A DNA stretch of 64,000 nucleotides from Lingula anatina (GCF_001039355.2 NW_019775982.1:39322-103321); one strand, 5' to 3'. Shown: positions 12,701 to 27,700, numbered from the stretch's first letter. The notes: generated by a model from the letters alone, not told the origin. Program-made: numbers and translations.

Positions 12701-15700
12701 TGGCTGAACCGAAAAGCATTCTGAAAAAGGACAGCTTGAAAGAGACTTCACCTCCTTCTGCAGCAACAGAACCTGAGAAGGGAGTTCTGAAGAAAGAAAG
12801 CTCCTTTGACAAGTCCAAAGGTCACATCAAGAGCATACTGAAACCAGACTCCAACTTTGACAAATCCAAAGAATCGCTGTCGCATCCAGGTGTTGTTCAC
12901 AGCAACGGTACAGAAACCAAAGAGGAAGATACGTCATTGTCAGAGTCTGACCTGGATACTCTTGTGCAGGAAAACAAAAATGATGTATCTGTTGTAAAAG
13001 CCGGAGACCTGGATGACATCATTCAAGCCAACGAGCACGTGAAGACCCCGAGTAAAGACACTCCACCCAGTAAGAGAAAGGAAAGGAAGGCTAACGAGAG
13101 GTAGGTGCATGGGTAACCATGCTGATCAGTATGCATGTTTATATATATATTTTACATTGTTAAGGATCCGATTAACAGGGTGGCTATCTTCTAAACCGGA
13201 CAAGATTTACCAACATTTGCATATCAATAGGAAGCTTATTTCAACTGCTTTTCATTCCATATCCTTATTTTATTATGTAATCATTACATAAGGAAATATA
13301 ACACTTCATAGGTGTTCTCAGCATGATCTTTTTACCTTAGTAACTAGAAGTCCACTATGCTCAAGTTAGTTATGATTAGATACATTGTAATTAAGCTGAT
13401 ATTAATAACTTCAAGAAGGGATGGGAGTGTTAGCTTTTAGGATATGACTCTTTGTTACTAAAATATCCATTTGTGTGGCCTTAATCTATTAAGTAAAAAT
13501 ATTTAAACAAAATGCTAGACATATTTTTCATGCATTCTTCTGGTAAGTATATTGAAAATATGATAATAATCAAAACAAAACAAGATCAACACCAATAGTA
13601 AAAAGACCCCTTCCTTTTCAAAGGTTTAGGTGTATGATAATAATCTATTCAAAACAGAAACTTTGGCCAGGTCTCAGTGTATTGTGAGTAAACATGAGGA
13701 GGTAGTGTTAGTGTGTTTGTAAAGTTGAGTGAGTACACACTGTTCTCACCTTTGGTGAAATGTAATAAGAGAGGCGTTAGTGGTTACTTTTGACAGGACC
13801 CACTTCACCAGTGACAAAAATGGATTATAATCTTGAGCTGAATCTTAACCACTCCATTTTGATATTTTTGTCTGTAATGATTAGATATATAATTTGGCTG
13901 TTGATGACTAATGAAATGGATAAGGAAACATGCATTATGAATCCTTGTGACCTAAGTATGTACAGGTACTTGTCTAGTCTCTATTTCAATGATAAATTGA
14001 CTAGATTTTATGTATTTGCTTTGCTTAAAAATATATTTCGCTAGATAAATTCAGGAAGTTTTGCTATCACATCAATGTGACATGGACAAACACCATTGTT
14101 GAAAACAGTTCAACCTGCCATTTACACAGAAAATTTGGTTTATTATAAGAGAAGTTTTCCCCCAGCAAAAAGATAAAACTCCCCATGGATGGACATAAAA
14201 CACAGGCCAGCAAGAACTGGACAATATAATATCAGGCCCATAGCCAGCAATTTTAAAAGGGTTGGGGGGTCTTTTTCTGAAAAAGTTAACATTTTACCAT
14301 GAAAACTTCATGTACCTAGAGAAAATTTTACCCATAGGGGACCTTTTATCGTCAAAAAGGGGAGGTTATTGCTAACCCTCCCCCCCCCCCTGAACCCCAT
14401 GGCTCCAGGCCTGAAATATATACAGGGAAGATAGGCTCAAACCAAGGGTGAGATAGGAAAGAGGCTGGTTACCTTTTACATATTTGTCATGATATGATAT
14501 CGCACAACATTTCATATAACACTTAATACAGAGGATTGATCTGAAAGTTCTGCTCACAGGTAGGCATGTTGGGGGGAAAGGGCAGGTGTGAATATTTTAG
14601 GGATTTATAAAACTTAGTAAGTTAGTAGGGTTTTCATCAATCACTTAAAATGCTGCTCTAAGAAATGTGCCATAGATGGAAAGCCTGCATCACAACACTT
14701 TGAAGTAAGTAGATCATGAATTTTTAATAATTTGTCCTATATTTTAAATTCAACTGTTTTGCTTTCTTTACAGTACTACAAAGATCATGTTAGATAAGAC
14801 CATTGAAGTTTACAATGTTGATGTCAGTATTTTATGTATATTGATTTATAAGGACACACCCATGCTTATGACATCATGAAGGACAATAAACAAAATAAAA
14901 CAAAGTCAACATCAATTGGTATAAATGCATCTTCCCTTTCATAAAGTTAGTTGTGTGATAGTAATCTGGATTTACTTTGACAATAATAAAAATCATTATT
15001 GCCATAGAATATTCTTTATGTTAAAGGAAACAAGTATGTACGAGCACATAAAATACAAGAGTTAATGTGTGCATTGATTCAGGAGAACAAAACAAAATTG
15101 CATTTATCTTCACATTAATGAAAGCTTAGGGTTCCATTAAACATTGAGTGTATGAATTGAAACACTTTTGTTGAGACATAAAATGTGATGATTTTATTCA
15201 ATGCACACCAGGAATAGAAATGTGAAAACTCGAATACAATGCTGGTAAGACAAGCCAATCAGTTTACGTGACAACTATTCTATACGGAAACTAGAAATGT
15301 GCCTTTAGTCACCTATATTAGTGCTATCATATTACACCTACGTATAAAGGCTGACTGACAAAACGCAGTTCCTAGCTATATATAGTAAACACAAATTTTA
15401 CAAAGTCGGATGTCTTTATCTATGAATCTGTAGATGTCTTTATCTATAAATCTGTAAAATGTAAACTTGCCTTAGAGGTGACCCAGTTAATTGGGTGTCT
15501 GACAGTTATAATAGTCACTGCAATGATATTAACATAGATTAAGGAGAGAGATGAAGAGACATCAGGTAAGTTTTCTGTTTTAACTACATCAAAAATCCGG
15601 TGTTGGAAGGCTTAATCTTCAGGTTTCTTTGTATATAGACTGGAAATTTTACTAACTTGTTTCATCAGACATCTTGATTGATTAAACTGCGATTTAGATG

Positions 15701-18700
15701 TTTGAATCACAGCAGGGTGGTTTTGTCATACCATTCTCTGTACAGTAGAGGTTCTAGTACCGAGCCTTTATAAGTCAAAAATCCTTAGCTTATCAGTCCT
15801 TTGTTTGATGACACTGAAAGTCTTCCAGGTTTCTTGAAAACCGGACACATTTGACTGTTGTATTTTGCTCCCCACCCCAGCCCCGACCCTTCAGTATAGA
15901 ACTGTGCATTTCCTGATTTTTTTTTTTTTTTCACTCTCATGATTGTATTACACACTAATGCCATATTATCAATTTCCTTTTTAACATTGTTTTTAACCAT
16001 TTCAAAGACTTACTGATTACATTTGGTGCCTGTGTATCACTGGCTTTATGGATCCTTTAGCACTTTGTAAGTACACTTTGTGAGGGGGGGGGAGGCAGTT
16101 AGTGGGAATTGAAAAATGAAAGAAAATATCAGATTACTTGCCATTAAGATGTCATTGACTTAGATAATTATTGAATTAATGGACATAGAAATTAATTGCT
16201 CATTGTTTAAACCAAAAAAATCTGCTATCTCCATCAACTTGATATCACAATGGCTTTCTCATCACAAAATGAGATCATTCTGTCAGGAGCCTAAGTGGTT
16301 CTATTGACTTTTTGTTCTAATGATTCACTGTGGCTTAGAGAAATACAGCAGCTGCTGCAGACTACCAAGGTAAAAAGTATATGGTCTATATAATCAAGAT
16401 TGTCAAATGATTTCTGTACATCTTCATTTGAGAGAGAAAGAGAGAGAGAGAGGTCTGATTTCTAACTTAACCCCAGTCAATGTTGTATAGCATGTAAGTT
16501 TGTAGGGGAGACATTTTATTTTGTATGTGGTCTCTTTCTTTATGTGTAAAGACTATTACAGATCAAGACTTGCATAGTATGATAAGAGAAACACCAGCCT
16601 TCAGTGATAATTCATTCACATGAGTGGCTGGACCTGGTTACTGTCTCAGGAGCTGGTCTCTATACATGTAGGTGTTGAATTCCAAATAGAGATTATCAAT
16701 AAATATCTACATGTGGAGACGCACGCACACTCTGAATGCTGTATGCTATAGGCTCACATGAACAGTTTTATAACTGTTTGATAACATTGAGGCCATTTCC
16801 GAGAATACATGGAAGGCGTTACTTGTTAAACCACACTGAGCTGCAAAATTTCTCAAATATAGGAATATATAGTTCTTTCAGTGCAATATTGTATGCGTGT
16901 CAGTAGTCTCATTACATTGTATCTGGAGGTATGTATAAGGAAGCCATCAACCCTGTTCTGTGAGTCATACACAGATAGACTGTTAGTTATATACCTTCTG
17001 GCCATAGCAAGGTTAACAACAGAGCAGTTCTATAAAATGCATTGATCTTTTATTTATCAGGTTGTAAATAATACAGTGATGCCTGAAAACAGGAAGTTTC
17101 GGAATAGAAAATGTGCAGTATGTTAACTCTGCCAGGATAATTAGATTTGTATTATGTATATATTTTATATATTTGTTCAGTGTATTTTTCTTGGTAAATG
17201 TTGAATTTTGTAGATATTCGGTTGAATTAAGCTAGATAATTATGTTTTTAGCGTCTTCTTTATATTCACAGGTATAATACTTTGGGGGCATCATCACCTA
17301 CGCCAGAGAAATCTCCCAAGAATCAGAGAAAGATAAAAAGCTACACACAGGAGCGGCACAAAACCCAACCCATCACGGACGCTGAAAAGGAAGAAGCTGA
17401 GAAAGAGGAGGAGGGTCTAAAAGTCGGCTCCTCTATTAAAGAAAGGTCAGAGAAGTAGCTAATTTTTTTAATGTACAGACAGTTTTGTATGTATGCTCAA
17501 GTAACCATTCATACAAGTCTCTATTTTGACCCATTCTAAATTAAAGTATAATACTTGAATTGTTCTAAAGCATCCACATAGTAGTCGTGGCATCAATTTT
17601 TATGGGCAAGCTCTATGGGTACATTCCCAGTGAAACTATTGTTCTATATAGATTGATCTAGCTTATGGAAATTAATAGTCACCTTCTATATGCTCGAGGA
17701 GGCATGTCGTTCAATTAATCTGATTGCATTCAGCGAGATTCCCTGGGGAGTTGGATCAAGCTACATAGAAGAATAGTTTCATTGGGAAGATGCCCTATGT
17801 CTCTAGACATATAGCCATTACTTGTCCACTGGGAACTACATTGTAATCCTTCAGTTTCCTGTATCCTAAAGCAATGTAATTGAGTTAAGTTGTGTTGCAT
17901 GTTGGGAGGGAAAAATGATGTAGTGCAGTGCTTAGTCGTCACAACTGTGCTTGAAATGTGCCTGTTGCCTTAAGAGAAAATAGCAGAAATAAAGAAACAA
18001 GGTTAGGATCAACTTGACGAAGCACTGCAGTTCACCAGTTAAAGAATCAATGGTTAAATCTGTGAAATTCTTTGCTTAATTGCATTTGGAAATCTGTCTT
18101 GACTCACTTGGGCATGTTTGCCTCCAAGATAGCTGGCAAGTGTTGTTAGTTTACATGTGGGATCTAGGTGTGTTTAGACTAGGACTTCTTTAGCCAGAAA
18201 ATTGGTCCAGCATACACCAAGAGTCCCAATCTGCCTTGCATTGACACTGGCCTCTTGCCAAATACCAGTAAAATTTGAACTGGACTTGTGAAATGTTGTA
18301 AAATTATTCAGTCACTGGTCTCTATTTCTACTTTAGACTAATGTATTCCTAGACCTGATGTCCCAAATGGCTAGTTGGCTAAAACTTTGGACAGTTGCAT
18401 CGTAAATTGTTTTCTCCTATCTCTCAAACTCGGTGCCTGGCATAGAGTTGATAGAATAAAGAAACGAAACATTCAAAGCTAACTATAAAACCAGTCAATA
18501 GGACATTTATACAAATAAATAAATGTTTTATAGATATAACAAAATTTAGTTTTTCGTGATTCAAGTTTGAAAATGCTTTTGAATTATCTACTTTTTGAAT
18601 GTTTTTTTAAATCTGTAATTTAAAGCAGCATGTTATCCATACATTGCATATTGTAAAGCACAAACATGGAATGCAGATAGTAGCTACATTTCTTGCATAA

Positions 18701-21700
18701 TTTATGTTAATGAGGGCAAATTTTCAAGGCAGTTGCTTTAATATTGTAATTGTTGCATGTATGTCAAGTTATATTTCAGCTGTTGGCTCTTTACTCTAGC
18801 ATTTACAAAGATAGAAGCTTGCATGTAGAAATACCACACTAAACCGTCACACCACTCTGTGGTATCATTGACATGGCATTTACTTCATATTGTCAGTTTT
18901 ATTTCAGCATAGTTATTTAAATATTTTGTGCTAAAAGTATAGAATAGAGAAAGTTTTTTGGCTATATCTAAAAGTCCATCTATTTGGGTATTGCTTTATG
19001 TCCTCTCCCTCCCATCATGTAGAGTGTGGTGCTTGCATATTAGTCTATTTTAATATCCATCCTCTTCTGTCTGCCTGTTTTGTTGCTTTCAGATCTTGAA
19101 GACATGAAATAAGAAAGATTTTTCTTGTAAACATGTACCTGGCAGTCCAAGAATAAATTCAGTTTTCAAATATACAATCCATTTCTTGTTTCCTGTTGCA
19201 AAGGTTGCAGTCATGTTCCATATTTCCCTTCTTTGTTTGCATTTGTAAAGATCTCATTTTCTTAATTTCAGACTTGCCTTCCTGAAGAAGAGTGGCGATG
19301 AGGCATGGAAGAAGAGGATAGGGAAAGATGTTGGTGGGGAAGACTCCCCAGTCAAGCTGCGCGACAGACCAGCCCGCCAGGGTCTTGATGTCAAAGAGAA
19401 CACGGGCAGCATTGCAGACCGTCTCAATCAAATTGCTAAGTCATCTCAGGGATGGAAAGACCGAGTAGAGGAAAAAGATGTTGACCAATTTACAGTGGAA
19501 GGAAAAATCAACAAACAAGGTAGTTTGTGTGTGTCTATGTGCATGTAAATTGGTTTTTTTATCATAGAAGAAATTGAATTTAATTTCTTTGATTAAAATG
19601 GTGTATACACAGTGCAGTTTTATGTATATATATATCAATGGAGATACATAGCATTGATATGAGATGTAGTACAAATTGTATTTTTGTTCTCAAGTAACAC
19701 TTTTAATTCACCACATTAAAATACATTAGGTGGTTTTGAACAAAAAATACATTGCACACAGACAAATACATACTGTAGATATATTGTTTATCCTTACATA
19801 CCAAAATTCTGAACAAGTTTTCATTCAGAAAACAAATAAAGGATTCAAAATTTTTGATCACTGTAATTAGCTGGTTTTCATGTTTATAAATAATCATGAT
19901 GCTGTGCTTCCTAGTTTCATCACAACATCATATTTCATGTTCAAGACATTTAATAGAAATTATATTAGTGTTTTTGTTATATGACATGTGAACACTTGGA
20001 AATATAATTGTAAATGGCAAGACACATGAATATTGCCACATTGTTTCTTGTATTATTATCTTGTGCTATATTCTCTCTGACTGAAATATTGATTTTATTT
20101 TTACAAACATGAGAAGTGTAGATCATCTCTTTTCTTTGTATTTTACATCATTTGGTATTTCGACGAGTACTTGCCTATTTATTGAAAAATTTCTGTTGCT
20201 AGTCTTTAAGATGTAGACATCAGTATCAGTTTGAAGATGATTTTGTTTCATTTGTCACTTCATTAAGCATGTTGTGTGCACAGAAGCCATCTTTGGACTG
20301 GTTTTAAACAGTTAATGGTTCAAAACTTTCCCAGTGAATTCATTAGGAATATTTATCTCTGAAAACAGTTACAAAAAGATCTGCATGAGTAGCAAACTCT
20401 GAAATCACTGGAAGATTTAATCAGAAAAAAATAGAAAGATGTTTTAAACATACATGTTTTAGTCTAAAACCAGTCTGATAGTGGCTGTAGTTTCCACAGG
20501 CACTGTGTTATGATAAATATAGAATATATTGCACATAATTTCAACATTCACACTTCTCAGAAAGACATAGAGAAGCACAATATAGTTCAGGCACGCCTTG
20601 GGTAGTAATAAAGCATGTGGTATATTTCAGCTACTCAGTTGAAAATTTTTTAAAGAATTTTGTTTTAATTTTTCCAGGTTTGATATTGAATACTTCAGTA
20701 TTTGAATTATTTTAAAGATACACAGGCCCATATTATTTTTATTGATTTGGTTAAGTGCACAGATCAAGAGTTTGCACTGAATAGAGCTTATATAATTTAC
20801 TGGGAAAGATGTGCACTAGGCTGGGATCTGGCTAATGGAATTGAAATGTGTGAAGATGCATGCTTAGACTTATCACATTGGGTCTAAAAGCAATATCAGC
20901 CAACAAGCTTAATTTCCAGCCGTAAAGTTGTCAGAGACTTAAGGAATTTGTACTGTGCCGTGAACAGTGGAATGACTCGAATATTAGTTTGACTGTTTGA
21001 TATTGGGTTTTAGACCTAATCACACAAGTTTCAAACCAGTCTGAAATCAGTTTCAGATAATTTTTTGAAAAAGTGAGGCTAGCGCATAAAAAATCATCTT
21101 AATTTTCTTTCCTTGATTCAGGTAGACAAACTTATTGAGATTTTGTTCTGCATGATGTTTTACTATCTAAGCATGTGTTTACTTCTGCCCAGGATCCAGA
21201 CTTACTGTTCACGACAGTCCGCTCCTCCAGCGCAAGAAGAGATCATCTCCCAGAAGCTCCTCTTTTAAGTTACCCAGAGGTAGATCCACATACTGTCCTC
21301 GTCTCATCCAGTCTCGTCTCCACCTCCTCCTCCTCCTCCTCCTCCTCCCTCTGTTCCCTTCCCTAATACCTGTGTTATATCTGTAGAACCTCTTCTTTGG
21401 TCTGTTCAGACAAGGACATTTTAAGACTGAAAATCGGGCATGGGTTACAACTTGCCTATATTGATGAACCAGGGTTTCTCCAGAGACCCGAGTGGCAGTA
21501 GGAACTCTGATATCTGGTTCATATCAGATTGTGCAAGTTGGACCAAGTTGCAGTCTTGAATAATCCTTGTCTGAACAGGTGTTTTGTCTTGTGGATATTT
21601 TATGAAGATTTTTGTATGAGATTACTTACTGAAATATAGAAAACAAGGTTCATGTTAATACCTTCAAATATGATATTTGGCATGCTCTCTAATTTATTAT

Positions 21701-24700
21701 AGAAACTCATGTAACAGTCAATTGTAGATTATATTTAATGTTGAGGCATGCCTTTTTGTGTTGAAAGAATATATATGCTTATAAGTAAAGGAAGAAATTG
21801 TTAATGATGTTTTTAGAATGTGTTATATGATATGTTAGCAATTTTGATTTCAGGGTAAATACCTTTTATTGACATATGGGCTTTCGTCAGCATATTAATG
21901 TGTTAAAAACAATAGTTGTAATATAAATTGGTTTTAAAAATTAATATTTTTTCTGTTGGTGAAATTTTCTCAGCAAACATAAATAAACACACATCTCTGC
22001 TGAGGTGAAATATGCAGTTTATAACAAACATTCAAGATAATTTACTTCTGCTTTGTAAAAAATATAAAATGTTTGATCAGTTATAGAAAATATCTATTGA
22101 CAAGCACATTAATATGCTAGGGTTGCCCCAGTAAGCATTCATTGTGTTCATATATTATTGAAAATTATCCCTGGGCTTTTCAGAGAAGCAAGACGACTCC
22201 CTTGCCTCTTCCACACCTCGGGCTCCGCCTGCCCCTGGGGCGTTCAAGCTTCCTCCCCTACCCAAGCATACTCCTCGAGGTAATTTACAGGGAAACGGCA
22301 GAAAATTTATCATTATTATTATTGGTGTCACTGAAGAAATAGTGAATGATGAACTGCACCTTATACTACCAGGCACAACATGCTTTGCATTTTGTTTTGT
22401 TGTTCAGTATTATTGGGTTTTGTAGGTCTTAACATTATTCACAATTTTTTTCCACAAAGTTCCAACATAAATTTCATATTGTGTTATATGAATGCTTCCT
22501 AGTTTTACCATATTGCACTTATAACTGACAACAGGGCCATGTGCTTCTACTGTATGTTGTATGTCACCTGCATGATTCTGTATGTTTGTCTCATTTCCCA
22601 TAAGCTTCTGATGACGCTGAGGATGAGGAAGGTAAGCGTGTGTGATGGTGATGGGGATTTTTTTAGGTGGTGGAGGGGTACTAAGTATGGTGATGGTGGT
22701 AACTCTGAGAGTTTTAGAAGAGCTTTTAAAACTACTCAACAAAAGTTGATTGAGATGTGGCCAGGGTTCAGTGCAACTTCTCAAGTAGGCTGAACTACAT
22801 AAGGGTGTAACAAGCTCCACTTTTCCAGAAAAACCTTCACAAAAGCAGATGACAAATTAGCTTCTCTGAAGTTATTATTTATTTTGTTTCGATTATTATA
22901 CTGAAATGAAGTCAATTTTACAAATTCCATTAGTTCTTTTTACTGCCCAACATAAATTTTGTTTTAAATATTGAAAATCAGTCATATAATTAAAAGTTCT
23001 AGTTCTTCAATACTGTTTGATTTTCAAATGAAGAAAAAGAACTTTGCTTGAATCGGGTTGCTTTTGTTGACTTTTCATAGCTTGTGAATTCTCCCTGAAA
23101 CCTTTATTCAAATTTTCGTGCTTACAATAATGTACCTTACAAAACATGAAAGTCTTATCTGGCTTTTCAGCTAGTATTTCATAACTAAACTAACTCTAAA
23201 CTTTAAACTATATTTATAGCATTGTCATTGGACATATGTTTTTGCCATCTGTTGGCAAAATTCATACTCCTGTATTTATCCATAAGCCTTTTCTGTGTTG
23301 CTTCTTACCTGTCCCCCTTTTCTCCATTTTTTTGTTGCTCTCCCATATTGCTGTGTAGTGACTGAATTAACCGTGTGAGTCCTTGTTAGGAGCAGGCATA
23401 GTTAGATTAAGCACTGTGAAAGAAGAGTCTTCTGCCACTACTTCTGCTAATACTAGAACTGCTGCTACTTCTACTAATACTGGAACTGCTACTACCAGGC
23501 AGGGTAGATCCTGCAAGGTTCAATTTGTTGGGTCTTTGCAATGGAGAGAGACAGAAACAGGTGTGAAATTTTTAGTAAAAATTACTGTCAAAATGGGTGA
23601 TGGACTTTTGTCTATCTTTACTGAATTTTATTTTCATTTAGAAGTTTTAAGTGGTGGAGGGAGTATCACTCAGTCAATTTAAAATCCATTTTAAGTAACC
23701 AAAAGATCTTATAGAATAACAATAATTTGAAAATTTTTATCACAAGTGCCATTAATTTTATTTAACAATTCTGGACCAGGATGGAATGGTAATATAAACA
23801 TTTGTATGACACCAAATACATATGTCATAATATATAAGAGTATGTTGATATTAATTTTGACAAATTTGCACATTCTTTGTTACTGTAACAATGTAACAGC
23901 ATTCCCTTTAAACTATGCTTTATTTGTTACAATATGATTCATCATTTACAGGTAAACTCCAGAAATCATTCACAGTAGACGACCCAGAGCATGCCGCGGA
24001 GCAGCATAAGACATCAGAGATGGGGGTGGAGGCCAAACAGATCAATAAGGTGCAGGTGCCCCAGGCAGACGACGAAACTTTTGATGCATTTTTCCAAAAA
24101 CCAGCTCAGACTAAAGAAGATTCTGAGAGTGTGCGGGTGTCTGTGGATGATTTTAATGAGTTATTTATGGATGCTGGAGAAATGTAAGTTACTGTTGGCA
24201 AAAAAATGCTTTGTTTTATTTGCATGCAGTGAATATCAGTATATATGAGTAATAAACCAACAAGTTCCTGTAATTTGCAATGTCTTGTATGCAGTATTTA
24301 TTTATTTGTATTGTGTCTTGGACCTCATGTATTATAAATCCAATGTGGTTTATGTAATATGATTAATCTGTAGACATAAAAAAGTCACTTTCAGATGCTT
24401 GTTTTATACACAATTTATGTCATTAAAACTCTGTATGTTTTCAATTCCAAATCTGAATATATTGATCCACAGGACATACTTGTAATCCTGTAGGCTACCT
24501 GCTATCAGTATGAGTTCCCATCAGATCTCTTCAGATATTTTGCCTTAAGATATGTCCCAAAGAGATACATAGTTTTAAAGCATATCAACATTAGAGCGTT
24601 CACACAACCTCATTTGGAGCAAAAACCTTGGTTGATATCTAGTTTAGTGTTCATTTAGTTTTGTGTGAACAGTGATGGGAATTGCCCATGACAGGTTGCC

Positions 24701-27700
24701 TGGAGGCCTATAAGTGTTTTAACCTGATCTACAATATTGTCATCATTTTCTAGCTATCAGTAAAAGTTGTAAGGTCTGAATATCTATAGGGAACAGCAAT
24801 TAAGGTACATATATAAAGACTGGACACTGCTCAACACTGACTTATTTATCTTTATTTCCAGATTACAGACAGCAAAGAAGGCTCGTCCACAGAGGCGCAA
24901 GGCAGGATCGAAAAACCCGCTCAAGTCTCTGGCTGCCAGGAAAGACATCCAGTCTGAATATATCGAGATCAGGACAGACGTCGCTGATAGAGAACTGAAG
25001 AGGGTAAAGAGACAAGCAAGTATGTTGAATTTCATTTTGAGAATCTTTGTCAATTTCTTTTTCTTTGTCTGTTTTTTTTTTTTTTTTAATCTGATTTACA
25101 AATTTTACCACATTTGTTAATTCTTCATAAGGATCCTAGGAAGACAATTATGAAAATGTGTAAAATTTTATAAGTACATGTACAAATATTCTCCACTCTA
25201 GTACTCATTTTATTTTCTTATAACTTCCCTCCATTTTATAATCAGCAAGATAAAGATGGGATTATGATTGATATACTGGAGTTTGATTTATATGGAGGGG
25301 TGTATGTTTTAGCCTTATCGAAAGGCCTTCTTTAGGTGAATCTGAGCTGTCACCAGTGTGGGGACATCCTGCCCAGATTGTCACCACTTGACATTGACAC
25401 ACACCAATTTCAGCTCAAGTGAAGACGACATTAATTTTGATAATGCTCAAATGTAGTGACCTCCATTTTCAACAGGAAACTACAGCATGATATTAAATTA
25501 TTATAATTCCATCTTTATCTGGTTTAAAACAATTGGATGAATCAACATTTGCTATTATTTAACAGTTGCGTCAGAAGCAGGGTTAGCAGAAGCTGCCCTG
25601 GCAGGTTTAGCCAGTACAGAAGACTTTGCTAAGATTGCCCTGAAGAAGATGAACCTGTCCCAGGGGGCTGTCACCCCAGGGGGAATGGGCAGAATGGACC
25701 CCTATAAATCTGTCATGTTACTACAAGTGAAAGGTAATTAAGAATCTGTAGGGTTTATCATAAGAAATTAAGTTTTTGTTTTCTTGGTATGGATACCAGT
25801 TTAGATTTATTTTTGTAGAGATATGATTTGGTTGAATGAAAGTAAATTAATGGAGAAAGAAAGGTATAGGCATTTTTATTGAGAAAAAAGGGAAGGAGAA
25901 GAGCAATTGAGTTTGAAGAATAAGCCAAAACATGATTTTTCTTTGTCAGGAATTTCAGGAATTGCTATGGTTAACTAGAACATATTATTTACACACATTC
26001 TTAAAAATCTACAATAAGAGTTGGTTTTCATGAACTGATGAATCATTTGTCCCCTCCAGGTAGGAGACATGTTCAGACAAGGCTGGTGGAACCTTGTCCG
26101 CTGTCAGTGAACAGTGGCGACTCCTTTGTTCTGATAGTGGATGGCTCTGTGGTACACTGGACGGGAGAGTATGCCAATGTCATTGAGAAGGCCAAGGTTA
26201 GATTTAGTTGCTTTTTCGATTCTAGTAACTCATAAGAAGTAAAAGCAGTAGTAGTAGTAGTGTTTGTGAATGTGAAAATGTATTAACCAACCTGACATCT
26301 ATAACAAGCTCTCGTATCTCTTGCAAATAATAATGATATTAATAACAATAATAATAATGATAATGATAAAAAATTATTTCTTTTTCCCCATCCCCAGGCT
26401 TCAGACATTAGTACTTACATAGTTCAGAAGAAGGACCTAGGATGTAAGAATGCCAGAGATGTGGGGAGTGTGGACGAGAAGAAGCAGCACCTGGGAGCTG
26501 GGAAACTGTTCTGGAAGACTCTGGGAGGCCAGGATGAGTACACCAGTGAGTGAGATATGGGTTAAAAATTCATTGAAGTTTGTGTATTGTTGGATACAAG
26601 AACTGAATCAAATATTTTTGAAAGAAAAAATGATATTATGTGACTCATAGTCAAGTTGTTTTAAGTTGATATTTAGAGAGAGAAATAATGAGAGAGGGAG
26701 AATTGGAAGGTGCGTAAGTTTGTGTGAAATTTAATAATTATTAATGATAAACTTCTTGAAAACTTCAGTGAGTGGTCCCCCAGAAGAAGATGAGATATAT
26801 GAACAATGTATGGTGCAGACCAATATGATCTACAGGTTTGAGGATGATTCACTGGTGCCGTACACAGAATACTGGGGGAATGTCCCCAAGTATGAGATGC
26901 TCAACCCAGATCAGGTAAAACACCCCATTTCCATAGATTTTTAGATCGATCTATCCCTGTGGGGAGTCTCACTAGATTACTTTCAGCTTGGCCTACTAAA
27001 AGCTGTAAGGGGGTAATTAACTATGGTGTCCGCTCGGCTGACTGCAATTTAGCGTGAACCCCCAGGGAGTTAGGTCGATCTAAAACTTAATCTTTAGATC
27101 GATCTAAATCTCTGGGAAAGCACCCATACTGTACACTGTGTGGTCTTTGGATGAAAAATTCCTTCTAGTGATTGTATGATCTTTATGGATTATATTGGTT
27201 TGAAAAAGAAAGCTGTCATAGGAAGTCATATAGTGGTGTGGAAGGGATGGACAGTTTGTCAGTGGAGATATTTTATGTGTAAAGATAGTGATTGAATCTT
27301 GATGTACATTGTTCTCATTGGTTGTTTTATTTTGGAAATATTTAAAACATAATATTGTAATGAAAATAACATTGAAGAGAAGCAAAAAATAAACTGCTTC
27401 ACATTTAGTGATCAGTCTTAATTTAATGAAGGCACACAATTGTGTTAAACATTATGCTAACAAACTTTCACATCCATTTCCAGATATTTGTGTATGACTT
27501 TGGCCCAGAGATGTATGTCTGGCTGGGCAAGAACATGCCATTTGACAAGAGAAAGATTGCCATTAAGCTCGCCAGACAGATTTGGGACCAAGGTTACGAT
27601 TACTCTGAGTGTGACATCAACCCTTTCTCTCCTCTCAGAAGTAAGTGTGAGAAGTGGATCAAACATTTTAATTTTTCAAGTACCAAGACTCACTCTTTTT

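Larger units (their letters stand above)
13101..17271 (+). other. Supervillin intron 6, rich in diverged repeats
   Basis: The longest intron, 4.2 kb. It contains two diverged direct copies of an 80-bp sequence (13571-13650 and 14891-14968), a possible 180-bp element at 14233-14413 and a short GA tract near 16431-16452. No additional in-phase exon was found. Confidence 0.6.

Noticed and set aside
22410-22820. A 136-codon minus-strand frame in supervillin introns 10 and 11
   Set aside because: No recognisable domain, no splice-site pairing, and it overlaps the putative microexon of the sense gene.
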